From Cladopsammia gracilis (lineage: Eukaryota > Cnidaria > Anthozoa > Scleractinia > Dendrophylliidae): 64,000 nucleotides of DNA. Both the position numbers and the translations under genes were made by a program. The notes beneath the pieces are model-generated. The model was given only the letters and a program-made list of their open reading frames with translations. It was not told the origin of the DNA and did no database searches. Below, one piece after another: positions 1-11,500 of this stretch (positions are counted from its first letter, which is position 1; each line of letters begins with the position of its first letter). Where the stretch lies: positions 671,501-735,500 of the forward strand of contig JAJGOT010000125.1 in assembly GCA_022457155.1 (NCBI GenBank), written 5' to 3'.

Positions 1-54
1 TAGACTCTTCCAGAAAAGTAAGTCGATTATTTAGCTCCTCTACTCCCAGAATTC

Positions 55-208
55 GGGTTTACCTCGGTGTAAGAACCTGTGATTTTTTCCTTTGTTTTTT
101 ACCTTTGTAGTATTGCATTCCCAGTTGACTCTATTGTTTTATGCCTTTTGTGTTTCTTTGTTTTCCGTCACTCGTGAGTTTCCCAGGTTCTTACGCCGAG
201 GATGAGCC
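55..208. mobile_element. Palindromic MITE with 9-bp target duplication, copy 1
   Basis: The element begins GGTTTACCTCGGTGTAAGAA and ends with an imperfect inverted copy, CTTACGCCGAGGATGAGCC. It is flanked by CAGAATTC on both sides (47-54 and 209-216). A second copy lies at 1639-1790 in the same orientation. It has no coding capacity. A 9-bp duplication, clearest in copy 2, suggests a Mutator-like source, but that is inference. Confidence 0.75.
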
Positions 209-229
209 CAGAATTCAGCCTCTGTGGAT

Positions 230-870
230 GCAACCCTAAAGTTTGACCATCCAAATGAAAGCTACTGAGCAGTACTTTCCTGTGGTGCTGTTTATTATGC
301 GCTTCAAGGTGGCTCGAACTTTTGAGTCTGTGGATGAAATCCTAAAGTGTGACCATTCAAATGAAAGCTACTGAGCAGTACTTTCCCGTGATGCTGTTTA
401 TTATGCGCTACAAGGTGGTTCGAAGTCTTGAGTCTGTGGATGCAATCCTAAAGTGTGACCATTCAAGTGAAAGCTACTGAGCAGTACTTTCCTATGATGC
501 TGTTTATTATGCGGTTTAAGGTGGTTCGAACTTTTGAGTCTGTGGATGAAATCCTAAAGTGTAACCATTCAAATGAAAGCTACTGAACACTACTTTCCTG
601 CGGTACTGTTTATTATGCTGTACAAGTTGGTTCTAACTTTTGAGTTTGTGGATGAAATCCTAATGTGTGACCATTAAAATGAAAGCTCTCGAGCAGTACT
701 TTGCAGTGGCGCTGTTTATTGTGTGATACAAGGTGGCTCTAACGTTTGATTCTGTGGATGAAATCTTAACTGGTGTGATTATTCAAGTGAAAGTTAATGA
801 GTAATTGTTTCCTGTGGTCGCCAAGTTATTATGCTGCATAAGCTCGTTCTAATCTTTTAGTCTCTATTTA
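230..870. repeat. 106-bp minisatellite array A
   Basis: About six imperfect copies of a roughly 106-bp unit. The core contains GTGACCATTCAAATGAAAGC, then GAGCAGTACTTTCC and CTGTTTATTATGC, and returns to TTTTGAGTCTGTGGATGAAA. Copies decay towards the right. The same unit recurs at about 26280-27110, 35020-35720, 40095-40590 and 56960-57540, always on this strand. It is related to the inner part of the TTAA-flanked MITE at 31399-31610. Confidence 0.9.
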
Positions 871-992
871 TGTTTTAAATGCTGTACAAGGTGGATCTTA
901 CTTCTCAATCTGTTAACAAGACCTCAAAACGTGACCCTTTAAATGAGTGAGCTACGAAACAACAATTTCCTTGTGTGTCTTTTTTTTTTGAA

Positions 993-1260
993 CTACAATC
1001 ATAGACAAAAGTGTTGGGAAGATTAGTAGTTTTCACTATTATTCTCTTTCTCTCCCCTCCCCCTGTTACAATGTTGTGTATAACGGGACATGTTTAGTGC
1101 GTAATTGTTCGCTGAGATCCCAACATTGGATAGGGGGGTATGGGGGACTCAGAAATTTAACTAATTATTTCTATTTTATTTAAGGAGAACATTGATGTAA
1201 TTCCCCACTGATGCTGTTCATTTTCACAACCTTCCCAACTACTTTTGTCTGTAATTGTAG
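993..1260. mobile_element. MITE-like inverted-repeat element
   Basis: Inverted repeats of about 29 bp face each other: CTACAATCATAGACAAAAGT near 993-1021 and its reverse complement near 1232-1260. The interior is non-coding, with a pyrimidine-rich stretch. No clear target duplication was identified. Confidence 0.65.
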
Positions 1261-1638
1261 GTGGTAAATGACTTATAATTTACGTACCGTACAGAGCATA
1301 AATTGTACTGTCAACTACAAATTACCTGTCGAAGCTTACATGAACAAATTATGGAACATCATTATCACTATAAAATACCTTTTCTCGTTTTGGCATCGGC
1401 TTGTCCAATGACATCACTGATAGCTTCCCTAAAATAAAAAAATAATATTATTACAGTCGAACCTACACCCCACCCCCGGGGCCGGGGGGAGGGGAATTGA
1501 TGGGGATGATTGTCGAGAATTTTGAAAGGAACCCCTAAAAGATCAACGTTTTGTGGTTGACGCTCACATTAGTTAATTTTTAAGAGGTATAGTTACCAAT
1601 TGTTTCTGAACAGTTTTTCCTGTCAACATATTTTTCTG

Positions 1639-1790
1639 GGTTTACCTCGGTGTAAGAACCTGTGACTTTTTCCTTTGTTTTTTACCTTTGTAGTATTGCA
1701 TTCCCAGTTGACTCTATTGTTTTATGCCTTTTGTTTTCTTTGTTTCACGTCACTCATGAGTTTCACAGGTTCTTACACCGAGGATGAGCC
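1639..1790. mobile_element. Palindromic MITE with 9-bp target duplication, copy 2
   Basis: This is a near-identical copy of the element at 55-208, again running from GGTTTACCTCGG to CCGAGGATGAGCC. The flanks ATTTTTCTG at 1630-1638 and 1791-1799 are a perfect 9-bp direct repeat, so this is a discrete insertion and not a segmental duplication of the first copy. A decayed half copy is visible around 22235-22285. Confidence 0.8.
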
Positions 1791-1870
1791 ATTTTTCTGG
1801 CTTAATAATACAGTGGTCATTTTCGATTCAAACAATCTTAGTGGTATAAAGCCACGAATTTTTACCTCTA

Positions 1871-2054
1871 AAGCCGGGTTTCCATATGATCGCTACGATC
1901 GTTTCCATATGATCGCTACGGACTAAGCCACTCTCCATACTTTCAAATATAATCGCTACGATCGCTGGAGAGTGGCTTACTCTATTTCGCTCTAAGCGCT
2001 GAACGTTTTTTCAGCGATCGCAGCGATCGTAGCGATCATATGGAAACCAGGCTT
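1871..2054. mobile_element. Foldback MITE rich in GATCGCTACGATCG
   Basis: The ends AAGCCGGGTTTCCATATGAT and its imperfect reverse complement form a long stem. The interior has several self-complementary GATCGCTACGATCG motifs and a second inner stem around AAGCCACTCTCC. It is non-coding and capable of cruciform formation. Confidence 0.65.
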
Positions 2055-2123
2055 AAACGTGTACGGCGATCACCCCCGCCAATTGAAAACTGCTCTAAAC
2101 AAGAAATAAAGACGATGCCACAT

Positions 2124-2407
2124 AGAGCAGTTTTCAATTGAGTATCGAAAGTAATTACACAATTGCTTTGGTTTTGCATTGATACGTTTTGTGATTGGCT
2201 AAAAAAACTCGCGCCACTTTCTCAACCAATCAGAAGTAAAACCAAAACCAATCGTGACTTGCTCGCACGCGTTTTCCCGCGCTTGGCGCCGCCGACATGT
2301 ATTTGCTTCGAGCTCTGATTGGTTCATTGGATTGTTTACGACTGCTGTGATTGGTCAGAGTAATTACTTTGGTTTTGGTTTTACGACACTCAATTGAAAA
2401 CTGCTAT
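2124..2407. mobile_element. MITE with AGAGCAGTTTTCAATTGAGT termini, copy 1
   Basis: Terminal inverted repeats begin AGAGCAGTTTTCAATTGAGT. The interior contains repeated CCAATCA motifs and a GC-rich centre near CTTGGCGCCGCC. A full second copy lies inverted at 34505-34772, and an end fragment is at about 58632-58680. A partial end at 2081-2096 abuts the element. Confidence 0.8.
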
Positions 2408-2468
2408 ATCATCCGTCATAACTTACTTTAAAACACTCTGTAATCTCTTGGCCAGTTCTGCTCGTTCT

Positions 2469-2730
2469 TTAAATGCTGCATTCACTCGCATCACTCCTCG
2501 AACTGAAGGAAGACAAGGAATTAGTAATTACGTTTATATAAACTAAGAACAATAGAGGTTCCAAGATCGATCCCTGTGGGACACCGCAAATAATGGGGCA
2601 ATAGTTTGACAAATGGGTATTTACAAAGGTTTTCTGTTTACGATTAGTCAGACATGACCTAAACCACTTCAAAGTTAAAAACTTTTTGCAGTAAGATCCG
2701 GTGATCCAAAGTGTCCAAAGCTTTTGTTTC
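2469..2730 (-). pseudogene. Decayed LINE reverse-transcriptase fragment
   Basis: The minus strand encodes a fragment with the reverse-transcriptase signature CGVPQGSILEPLLFLVYIN, preceded in another frame by a LDHRILLQK-like stretch that typically sits some 30-60 residues upstream in non-LTR retrotransposon polymerases. The frame changes between the two and no catalytic YADD-type motif follows, so this is a broken remnant. The clade (CR1/L2/RTE-like) cannot be decided from this length. Confidence 0.75.
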
Positions 2731-2731
2731 A

Positions 2732-2913
2732 GGTATCCGCCTTAGAGAGGTTTCCTTCTAGAGAGGTATCCCCCCTTAGAGAGGTGTCCGCCTTAGAGAG
2801 ATATCCGCCTTAGAGAAGTGTCCGCCTTAGAGAGGTGTCCGCCTTAGAGAGGTGTCCACCTTAGAGAGGTGTCCGCCTTAGAGAGGTGTCCGCCTTAGAG
2901 GGGTGCATGTCCG
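2732..2913. repeat. 17-bp tandem repeat
   Basis: About ten tandem copies of a 17-bp unit, GTGTCCGCCTTAGAGAG, with sequence drift in the first few copies. It lies downstream of the gene at 3569-19269 and shows no coding potential. Confidence 0.9.
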
Positions 2914-3223
2914 CTTTGAGAAAGTTGACTGTGTAACATTGAACATCCTTGCTTGTTTTAAGATACCTTTGGGTTACTACTTGTAGCCACTTCTTGTTTA
3001 ACTCGCAGAATATACGGCGATTTGAATTCATTAGGTGAAAACTTGCTGATCGTAAAATTGAAAAAAAAAAACTATTAGCCTAACCTATTAGCAAACTTTT
3101 GCTTTAATAATTGGATTAACGTAAGATATGAAATTAATTAATTTACTTTTTTAATCTTAAAAAATATCTACTTTGCATAACTTTACTTTACATCATGATC
3201 AGTACATTCATTCAATCGGTAAA

Positions 3224-3552
3224 GTCTACCTTCTATAGCTCAGAAGGAGGTCGGACACTTATTGAGAATTATATAACGTAATGTCGACAGTTGGAATTTT
3301 TTTTTCAATAAATTTTTAAGTGTAAAAAAGAAAATCTAAAATCCCCACTCAGGATTGAACCTGTGACCTCAGCTAGGCTTAGACTTACTTAGCCTACCGT
3401 ACCACAGTGCCACCTAGCTTCTCGGGTTGTTTAGGCCTAAATTTAACTTTATAAACTGCCAACCTCAGCCTCAACTGAAAGCAAACCAGTTACTCCGTTA
3501 TATAAGTCTCAATAAGGTGTCCGACCTTGACTCTCCGAATCTAGACTCTTCC
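3224..3552. mobile_element. Inverted-repeat element with tRNA-like core, copy 1
   Basis: The ends are inverted copies (AGGTCGGACACTTATTGAGA from 3248 and its complement ending near 3527, with weaker extension outward). The core at about 3345-3425 reads, on the minus strand, like a tRNA: a TGGTACAGTGG A-box-like part and a GGTTCAATCC B-box. It is homologous to the element at 37535-37866 in opposite orientation. Its right end lies about 16 bp from the stop codon of the gene ending at 3569, so it would form most of that gene's 3' UTR. Confidence 0.75.
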
Positions 3553-3568
3553 CATTCAATCAAGTCAA

Positions 3569-5546
3569 TTAACTTTGGTCATCACTACCTTTTGGAACCA
3601 CATTTTTCTTTTCTTCTTTCTCCTTTCGCTCTTTCTCTTTCTCTTCCTTTCCCTTATCTTTCTCTGTCTTCTCTTCATTTTCAGTCTTCCCTCCTTTCTC
3701 TGACTTTTTTTTGACGTCTTCAACAGCATCATTTTTATTAACGGCTGACTCATCCACAACTCTCTGCTCTGCCAATCGTACTTCTTTCTCAGTCCCCTCT
3801 CTGACAACCGGTAATATTTCTTCACCAGCCTCCACGGTTTCTGAGGCAAGAATGGGGCTTGTAATCCCGGAATCGTTTTTCTGTATAATATCTTCTTCTT
3901 TAGGTGATTTTTGTTTTGTTTTCGGAGGTTTCTCCTTTTCTTTATACACAACAGTTTGTGATATAACTTTCTTGGAAGGTTTCGTTTTCTTTGTGGATTT
4001 GTTGGAGAATGCAGATGGTTTAGGTTTAGATGGAAGTTGTTCTTCCACTGGAGTCCTGTCGGCTGATTCACGGTGCGTTTCAAGCTGAAATTGAATCAGT
4101 TCATTTCAGGTTAGGTTTTCACTGGTGCGATAAGCTCAAGCAAAATCATCAGGGCCGAGTTGTTCGAAGGACGATTAGCGCTAATCCAGATTTAATTACT
4201 ATGACAACTCATATGTTCTGCGGTTGACAGTTAATCCAGGATTAGTGCTAATCAGGCTTTGAACAACTCGGCCCAGTACAAAAAAGCGAAAAAGTACATT
4301 TTTGTGATCATTCATCCGCTTGTGCTCATCTCGCGTCGATTCGCACATGATCTTTCTTATTTTTGCATTTGTACTTATGCTTGTGGTTGTGCTTATCGCA
4401 CAAGTCACCGAAATCGGGCTAAAGGGCGGATGTTGGTCGTTAGCAGCCTTCCGCGCGACAATGTGTTTTTCCAAGACAGATTGCTTGATTGATACACTGC
4501 CAGACTTTCCGAGCCTATGTTGGTGATATTTGCAATAACAAAGCCTTACATTTTCCTTTCGCTTTCTGTTATTAATCTAAGTGCACAATATATGAAGTCA
4601 ATACGAGGGCACACTGATTTATGGTATTATCATTTTAATTAGTGCAAACCTTATCGTCCTTCAATGTGTCGTGTTCCTCGCCCACTCCGTTTTCCAGTTC
4701 ATTCTGGAATTCGTGTTCTTCATTCTCGGTTACTGAGATTTGGTTGCGCTTTATTCTGACGCGTTTTACGTTGTTCACATCTTTCTTCTTTCTCTCTGTA
4801 GGAGCCCTGAAGTTTTATAAACTGCTGATCAACGCGGATTTACTAATACACATCAGTACAACCATTGACGACACCGAAACGTCACTTCAATTTTATCGCT
4901 TTTTTTGGCTTGTCCAAATTTGTTTACAACGGTCGTAATGATCGAGCCAAACCTTACACAGCTACAATAGAACTCCCCCATTTTACTTTAATAAACACAA
5001 CCACACTGTTAACACGTCAACTTCATCAACATCTCCGCTATTTTTGGCGAAAAAAAAAATCTGAAGTTGTTTCCCCTCTGGAAATCCCGTTATTTCAGCC
5101 AACCACGACTTATACGACCACAATAGATAGTTGCATTGACAAAAACCCTTAGGATGAGGAGGAGCTGGTTAATATATACCTAATTCAATAAAGGTTGCTT
5201 TGGTCATTGGTAATTGGGCATTGGGAAGCTATTGTTTGGCGGTCACTCAAGCGAAGCATTGCATTGTGTTCCGTATGCCAAATGCCAAATCCCAATTACC
5301 AATGACCAACTGCAAAAGCAACCTTTATTGAATTAGGTGTATACTAGCTTCAGTCTCCAACGGATAGAATTTCCTGTTGTATAACATAAATTACTCGGGA
5401 AACAACACTATTTCATCGCATAAAGTAGAATGATCAACGATGCTTGAATTATTAATTAATGGTAAGGGCAAATTTAGAAACGTAGCTTGATTCCTACAAA
5501 ATGTGAGTTCTTACCGGCTCTTTCGCTCTTTCTTCTTTTCGAAGTT
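3569..5546 (-). CDS. 3' exons: Lys/Glu-rich C-terminal tail of the unrecognised protein
   Basis: A 32-bp micro-exon (5515-5546, ELRKEERAKEP) joins in phase to the last exon (3569-4084), which begins LETHRESADRTPVEEQ and ends in the stop at 3569-3571. The tail is dominated by Lys and Glu with runs such as KEEKEKERKEKEEKK, suggesting a helical charged or disordered segment. The intron between them (4085-5514) carries MITEs at 4152-4274 and 5174-5343. Confidence 0.75.
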
Positions 5547-8500
5547 CTGAGAGGAATATAAATCAATGAAGTTTGTCAATAACAAAAAGAGTGGCCCTTC
5601 GTAGGTTTAGTACAAGGGTTGAGCTTAATTTTTTCAATTAGCTTTCGTTCCATAACATAATCTTTGCTAAGAGTCAAACATATGGTCATGTGGTTTGGTT
5701 CTAAGTTTTGAGTATTTGAAAGAAACCTCAAATTGTGCCGACTATTTAAGGTGGCTCTGTTGTTATTTCGGGCGCACTCGTGTATGACAAACTTTGGGAC
5801 ATAACTTTTTCGGCTCTAAAGCGATGCCTATAAAATGTTGCGAAACCTTACAGCTATTATTCAGCAATAATATGATAGAATTCTATTTAACTTTGAATCT
5901 TTTTAGTGATAATCGAGCTTAAATGATCCCCACTTTTTGAACAAAATCGAACCCAGTGAAAAATGTTGCTGCGTTAATATAGTTGTGTTAAATTTCTGGA
6001 ATCAGCTTACATTGACTGAAAGCTGTCGATCAGTACTTTCCTGTGATTATTATATAATTAATTGTTCTGTGCAAGGTGGCTCTAGCTTCTGAGTCTGTCG
6101 ATTAAATCTCAAAGAGTAACTTAATGCACATGACGCAATAATTACTTTATCAGATTGTGGTTATGATAATTATGCCGTAAAGGTAGCCTTCTTGAATGTG
6201 GATGAAATTCTTAAGTATGTCCATTCAAACGTGTTACCTGATCGGCGGCATTAAGCTGGTCACTAGCCATTGGAGAACTGTGTTCCTGGTCGAGTTCGAT
6301 TTTGTCTGCAGACGAGAACCGCACGGGTCTGCGATCTTCTCCTGGAAAATGACAATAAAAGTGGGTGAAAAGAAACCATTATCTTTTTCAAGCTATAAAT
6401 GATATCATACAAGAGAAAGTAATCAAAACAACAGATCCCCATACATGGGCCTCTTCTAATGAAAGTTATTGTTAATCTATTATTAGGTCGGTGTCATACT
6501 GCGTGAGGGTAGCGTGGTTATTTTAAGGCCGACACGTGATTGGTCAGTTTGAATGACGTCAATATGATACGAGTAGGTAATGCCTTTACCAATAGTTCAC
6601 CTCTTAACAGTTTATTTGAAATTTTTTCGCGCCAGTAAATTTCCATAACAGACTGCTATAATGCGAATCGCTATCTTGATTGACTTTTTATGAACCGGAA
6701 TTCAGTTCATTTTTTTATGCCAAAACCCACTAAAACAAACGTACAGTGTTTTGGGTGCTAAATAACGAATATTGCCATGGTTACGCTTTTACCTCTTGAA
6801 GTGTTTTTGGACTCCTCTGGAATTGTTGGTTTAGCTTCAAAATCTGGAAAAACATGTTTAAATGCATTAAAAAATCATTTTTGCAAGTACAGTAAGTAAC
6901 ACAAGCATTGCAATCGGCTGTTATATGACTATTAAACAAGAGACTCGGATATTCACTGCAGGTATAGCAAATAGTCCCAAATGTTTTTGTAGACCGACAG
7001 ATGTCGGCTTGAAGAATGGCCCGCCTGAAAAACATCCTCATTGTCATCATCCGCGGAAGTTGAACGCAGTTGCACTTGTCTCATCTCTTGCGCACGCACC
7101 CGTCTCTTTCAGCGTCGTCCCTAACTCCCCACTAAACTTAAACGGAAAAGAAAGCGCTTCCCTTATTTGTGTAAAAATTCTCATCTCGTTTTAATCTTTA
7201 GAACATATATTTAAAAAAAGTCTTGTTTTGCTAATGCGCTTTTAAAATAATTAGAAAGATAATGTACAGCTTAAGTAACAAAGCCTGCTCCCTTAAGTAC
7301 TACCTATTACTTCTCAGGTAATCACAACAAATATTTCAACATACCATCTGAAGCAATATCCATTTTTCCCTCCCCATCTTCGTTGGCGTTCAGTCTCTTG
7401 CAAGCAGATGTACATTTGTACCTCGGATTACTACAGTTTTCACAGATATCCCGGCAAGCACTGCAAGGCCCACCTGGTCGCTGACACATGGTACCGCACT
7501 TCGCGCAAACGCCTTGACACTCCGGAATTAAAGCTCCACATCGGTAACAGTTGATACCTTTGCAACCCACAGAGTCTTCGCTAGTGGTTCCGTTCTTCTC
7601 CCTTTTTCCCGGGTATGGCGCTTGGAACTGCTGTTTAAAATAGCTCAGGTCACTTTCGCTTAAATCGTCCTCGTCACGTGGAACGCGGAGTTTGGGGCGG
7701 GGTGCAGCATGATCAGAATCTGATTCTAAAAGTGAAAAAGAAAAACATGATAACAACATCATCGTCATCATCATCATCACATTCCTAGCTGAGCCATAGG
7801 AGAAATGATATCAGATGTTAGTATAAATCTACTAGCGTTCTATCACGAATGCTGTTCTCTTATTGGCTACGCTATTTACTATCTATACCGTTGTAGATTG
7901 TGAGTAGAGTGAATAGCCTAATGGCGGCCGCTTCTTCGTGTTTTCGAAGTGTCTGTGAAGAGTATTTGTTGTTAAGTTTTGTGCGTCTAGTAGCTTTATA
8001 CTAAAAAAATTAGATTATTCGCTCTTGATTTCTATCGCGTGATACAAATCTCGAGCTCATAATCTAATTGTTAATTATAAACTTAAACTGTCGCTGAACA
8101 GTAAGCAGCAGAAATCAGCAGCATTGCTGAAGGAACTGCATGTTAACCCTTTAAACTCTAACATCAATATGCATATTCTCTACACTTTTCTCCATACATT
8201 TCTTATGATACTAATGAGGAGAATTTGATTGACAATCAAGACCTTGGTTCGAGACAAAATGAAATCACCTACATAAAGATGAGGAGGCGTGGTGGTTCGA
8301 GGACTGTTCTCGGGCGTCGTGTTGGTTTCTTAAACAATAAACTTTACTGCACATTGTCTCTCTCCACCCAGGTGTATAAATGGGTACCGGCGACAAAATG
8401 CTTGGGGGTAACTCTGAGATGGAGTAGCATCCCATCCAGGGGGAGTAGCAATATTGTTAGTCATTTCATAGTATATAAACCAAGTCACCCTGTGATGGAC

Positions 8501-11500
8501 TAGCATCCCATCCAGGGGGGAGTAGCAATACTCCCAGTCACTTCAAAGTATATAAACCAGGTCACCCTGTGATGGACTAGCACCCCATCCAGGGGGGGAG
8601 TAGTAATACGCCTAGTCACTTCATAGTATATAAACCAGATCACCCAGTGATGGACAAGCATCCCATCCAGGGGGAGTAGTAATACTCCTAGTCACTTCAT
8701 AATATATAAACCAGGTCACCCTGTAATGGACTAGCATCCCATCCAGGAGGGGAAGCAATACCCCTAGTCACTTCATGGTATATAAACCTGGTCACCCTGT
8801 GATGGACTAGCATCCCATCCAGCGGGAGTAGCAATACTCCTAGTCACTTCATAGTATATAAACCAGGTCACCCTGTGATGGACTAGCATCCCATCCAGGG
8901 GGAAGTAGCAATATTCTTAGTTGCTTTATGCTACAGAAAAAGTGTGGGTCACATGTGGCTAGTTTGCGACTTTACCATATAATAATGAATTACATATATA
9001 TTGTGTTAAGATTCTTCAAATATCTCACCTGGGCCAATCGTGGGTATAGGCTTGACAGTCGTATGTCTACTTAATTTCCTGTCTCTTACACCTGTTTCTG
9101 TAGCACTATTCCGTCGACGCCCTTCTCCATCAATGGTGCCCTTTTGATGGTCGGTATCACTAGGTTTGCTTGCCTTTCTCCTAACATTGGAAGCAGTACA
9201 AGTTTTATCAGATCCTTTTCTGATTCTCTCTTGGGGTTCTAGATTGCTACTTCTTCTTTGGGTCCCATTCTCCCTGGGATCATCCTCGCTGCTAGACATA
9301 CTTAAGTCGCTGAGGGGCTGGACATGCAAGCTGAAGTCGCTATCCCAGTCATCGACCCATTCGCCTTTGTTTAAGGAGGCTCTGTCTGGACCGTCTACAT
9401 CTGCAGATTTTTGTGAAACTGAACCTTCTGTTTCTGTAGAAACATGAAAAATATTAAAGAAACAAAAAACGCGCCGAGTGCATTATTGAGTTATATAAGC
9501 ACGTGGGAATTTTTAAGAACACGAGAAAAGTGCAAAGAAGCACGAGCCAAAGGCGAGTGCTTCTCGCACTTCCCGAGTGTTCTCAAAAATTTCCAAGTGC
9601 TTATATAACTCAACAATGCACGAGGAACAAGTTTTTTATTTCTTTTAAAAAATAAAAATGGTTATAATGAACCTTGCGTCACGCGCGTGCTTTATCGAGT
9701 TATAATGAACTCGGTTTAACCAATCATAGCGCGCGCATTTCCTTCAGCATTTTATAAATTGCAATACAAATTGTATGGTGCCTTATAAACGCTGTGCACA
9801 GATAGAGAGATGATATGTCGGAAACTATGACGGTTTCTTGAAAGAGTACGTCACTGCACAAGCGATTTAATACGTAGTACAATTACTGTTTATATACGTT
9901 AAATATCTAAGTACATTTCAAGGCTGTTTTTGCAAGCCACAACGACCGCATTCTGGGATTTATAGAGAAACTGAACCACGGAGCGTGGTATGCCGGTTTA
10001 TTGAAATAATCACGAGGTGCTTAAAAATGTAAAATCACTTTTAAGTCGTCGACCTTGTCGTCTCTGTTGTAGATATATTAGCTCCTTCGTAGCACAGCAA
10101 GCTAGAAGTTGTTGCCATGACAACAACGCATCCCTATATATTTAAAGGGAGTGTTTGTATCTGGAAATGTTCAAATGTTAAAAAAAGATTCACTAATGTA
10201 AACGTTAGAAAATCTTCAGTCAATATGGCTATATGGAAAATACTGCGTGTTTATGCGAGCTCTCTGATTTTACTAAAGCATGCGCCATCACCGAGCACGC
10301 GGCTATAAAACTGTAGGAGCCACCTTTAAGAAAAACAATGACGAAGAACTGTTCGTTACCTTTTTCTTTTCTGCTTTTTGACTCTTTCCTCCTCACTTCT
10401 TGTCCTTCCTCTTTTCGCCTCTGAATTTTCTTGGCATCATTCCGAGCCTGTTGAATCTGAGCTTGCAATGAACTTAGGTCAGCGTTCTCTTCACTGTCGG
10501 CAAGGTAACCATCATGTTGTGTGGGTGAAATGGACAATGAAGAATGGTAATCCGCATATTGCTAACAAGACAGAATCAAGAGTTGGCGACTGAGCTACTT
10601 GCACGTGCGTTCTTTACAATTAAAATGAAACACACTCTGAAAAAGTACAGTAAAAGATATGTCTTTCCAGCGTGTTTGTGGCCACACGCTTTTAGAACGA
10701 GGTATACATGCATATTTGTTTTTTTTGTCCGCGCACGCTCGTTTGTTTCGTGTCATTTATTTTTTCTAAGTCTCTCACGAACTGACTTTTCCGTGAGACG
10801 GGTCGACTATTGCTGCGACGAGTCGTCACGACCTGGTCGGGTCGTCACGATCCGTCAACTAAATATTTCACCCATACTCCATCTTAGTCTCTCACGAATT
10901 GACTTTTCCGTGAGACGGGTCGACTATTGCCGTGACGAGTCGTCCGGTCAAAATATTCAGGTTCACATCTATCTCTCAGATTTGTCAAGCTGACTTCCGG
11001 TAAGTGTAGTTAACTTCCGCTTCGAACTTCACGATCCGACTTCCGGTAAGATGGGTCGTCTCAAAGGAGTGACGACCCGAATCAGTTGGTGTATACAGTC
11101 TTTTGATTAAACGTTGTCATTGAAATCGGTCTCATCCCTACGCGACCAGACCGAAAAGGATTATGGAGAGAAATCAATTCACATTCAATAGCTGCACATT
11201 ATCAAAATACGGAACGTCCTTAACGGAATATGTATCGAAGCGACTCTTGTCTTTGCGTAGCACGCGAAGACAAACGTAAATTTTGTTCTCCATTGTAAAC
11301 GCGATAGAGAACAATTAATCAAGCATTTTAATTCACCCATACTCCCTTTCGGTCTGGTCGCGTAGGGGTAAGACCGATCAGTGACAACGTTTAATCAAAC
11401 GACTGTATTGGACATGGATGAAATGCTGACACCAACTAAAAGTATGTCCAAAATAAGTATACCGATAATTTGTCAACTATCTCCAATAATTTCCAAATAA

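Noticed and set aside
47..1799. LTR retrotransposon flanked by two similar 150-bp sequences
   Set aside because: Each copy is palindromic and has its own 9-bp target duplication, so they are separate MITEs.
3565..4083. 172-codon basic open frame over the last exon of the unrecognised gene
   Set aside because: It overlaps the Lys/Glu-rich frame in another phase. The chosen frame joins in phase to the 32-bp exon and ends in a proper stop, so the basic frame is a shadow.
6781..7194. Short overlapping open frames on both strands
   Set aside because: No conserved motif, no phase-compatible splice sites with the flanking exons 5515-5546 and 7345-7725, and ordinary AT-rich composition.
8400..8925. 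CRISPR-like array of regularly spaced repeats
   Set aside because: Whole 77-bp units repeat with drift and there are no unique spacers; the genomic context is animal.
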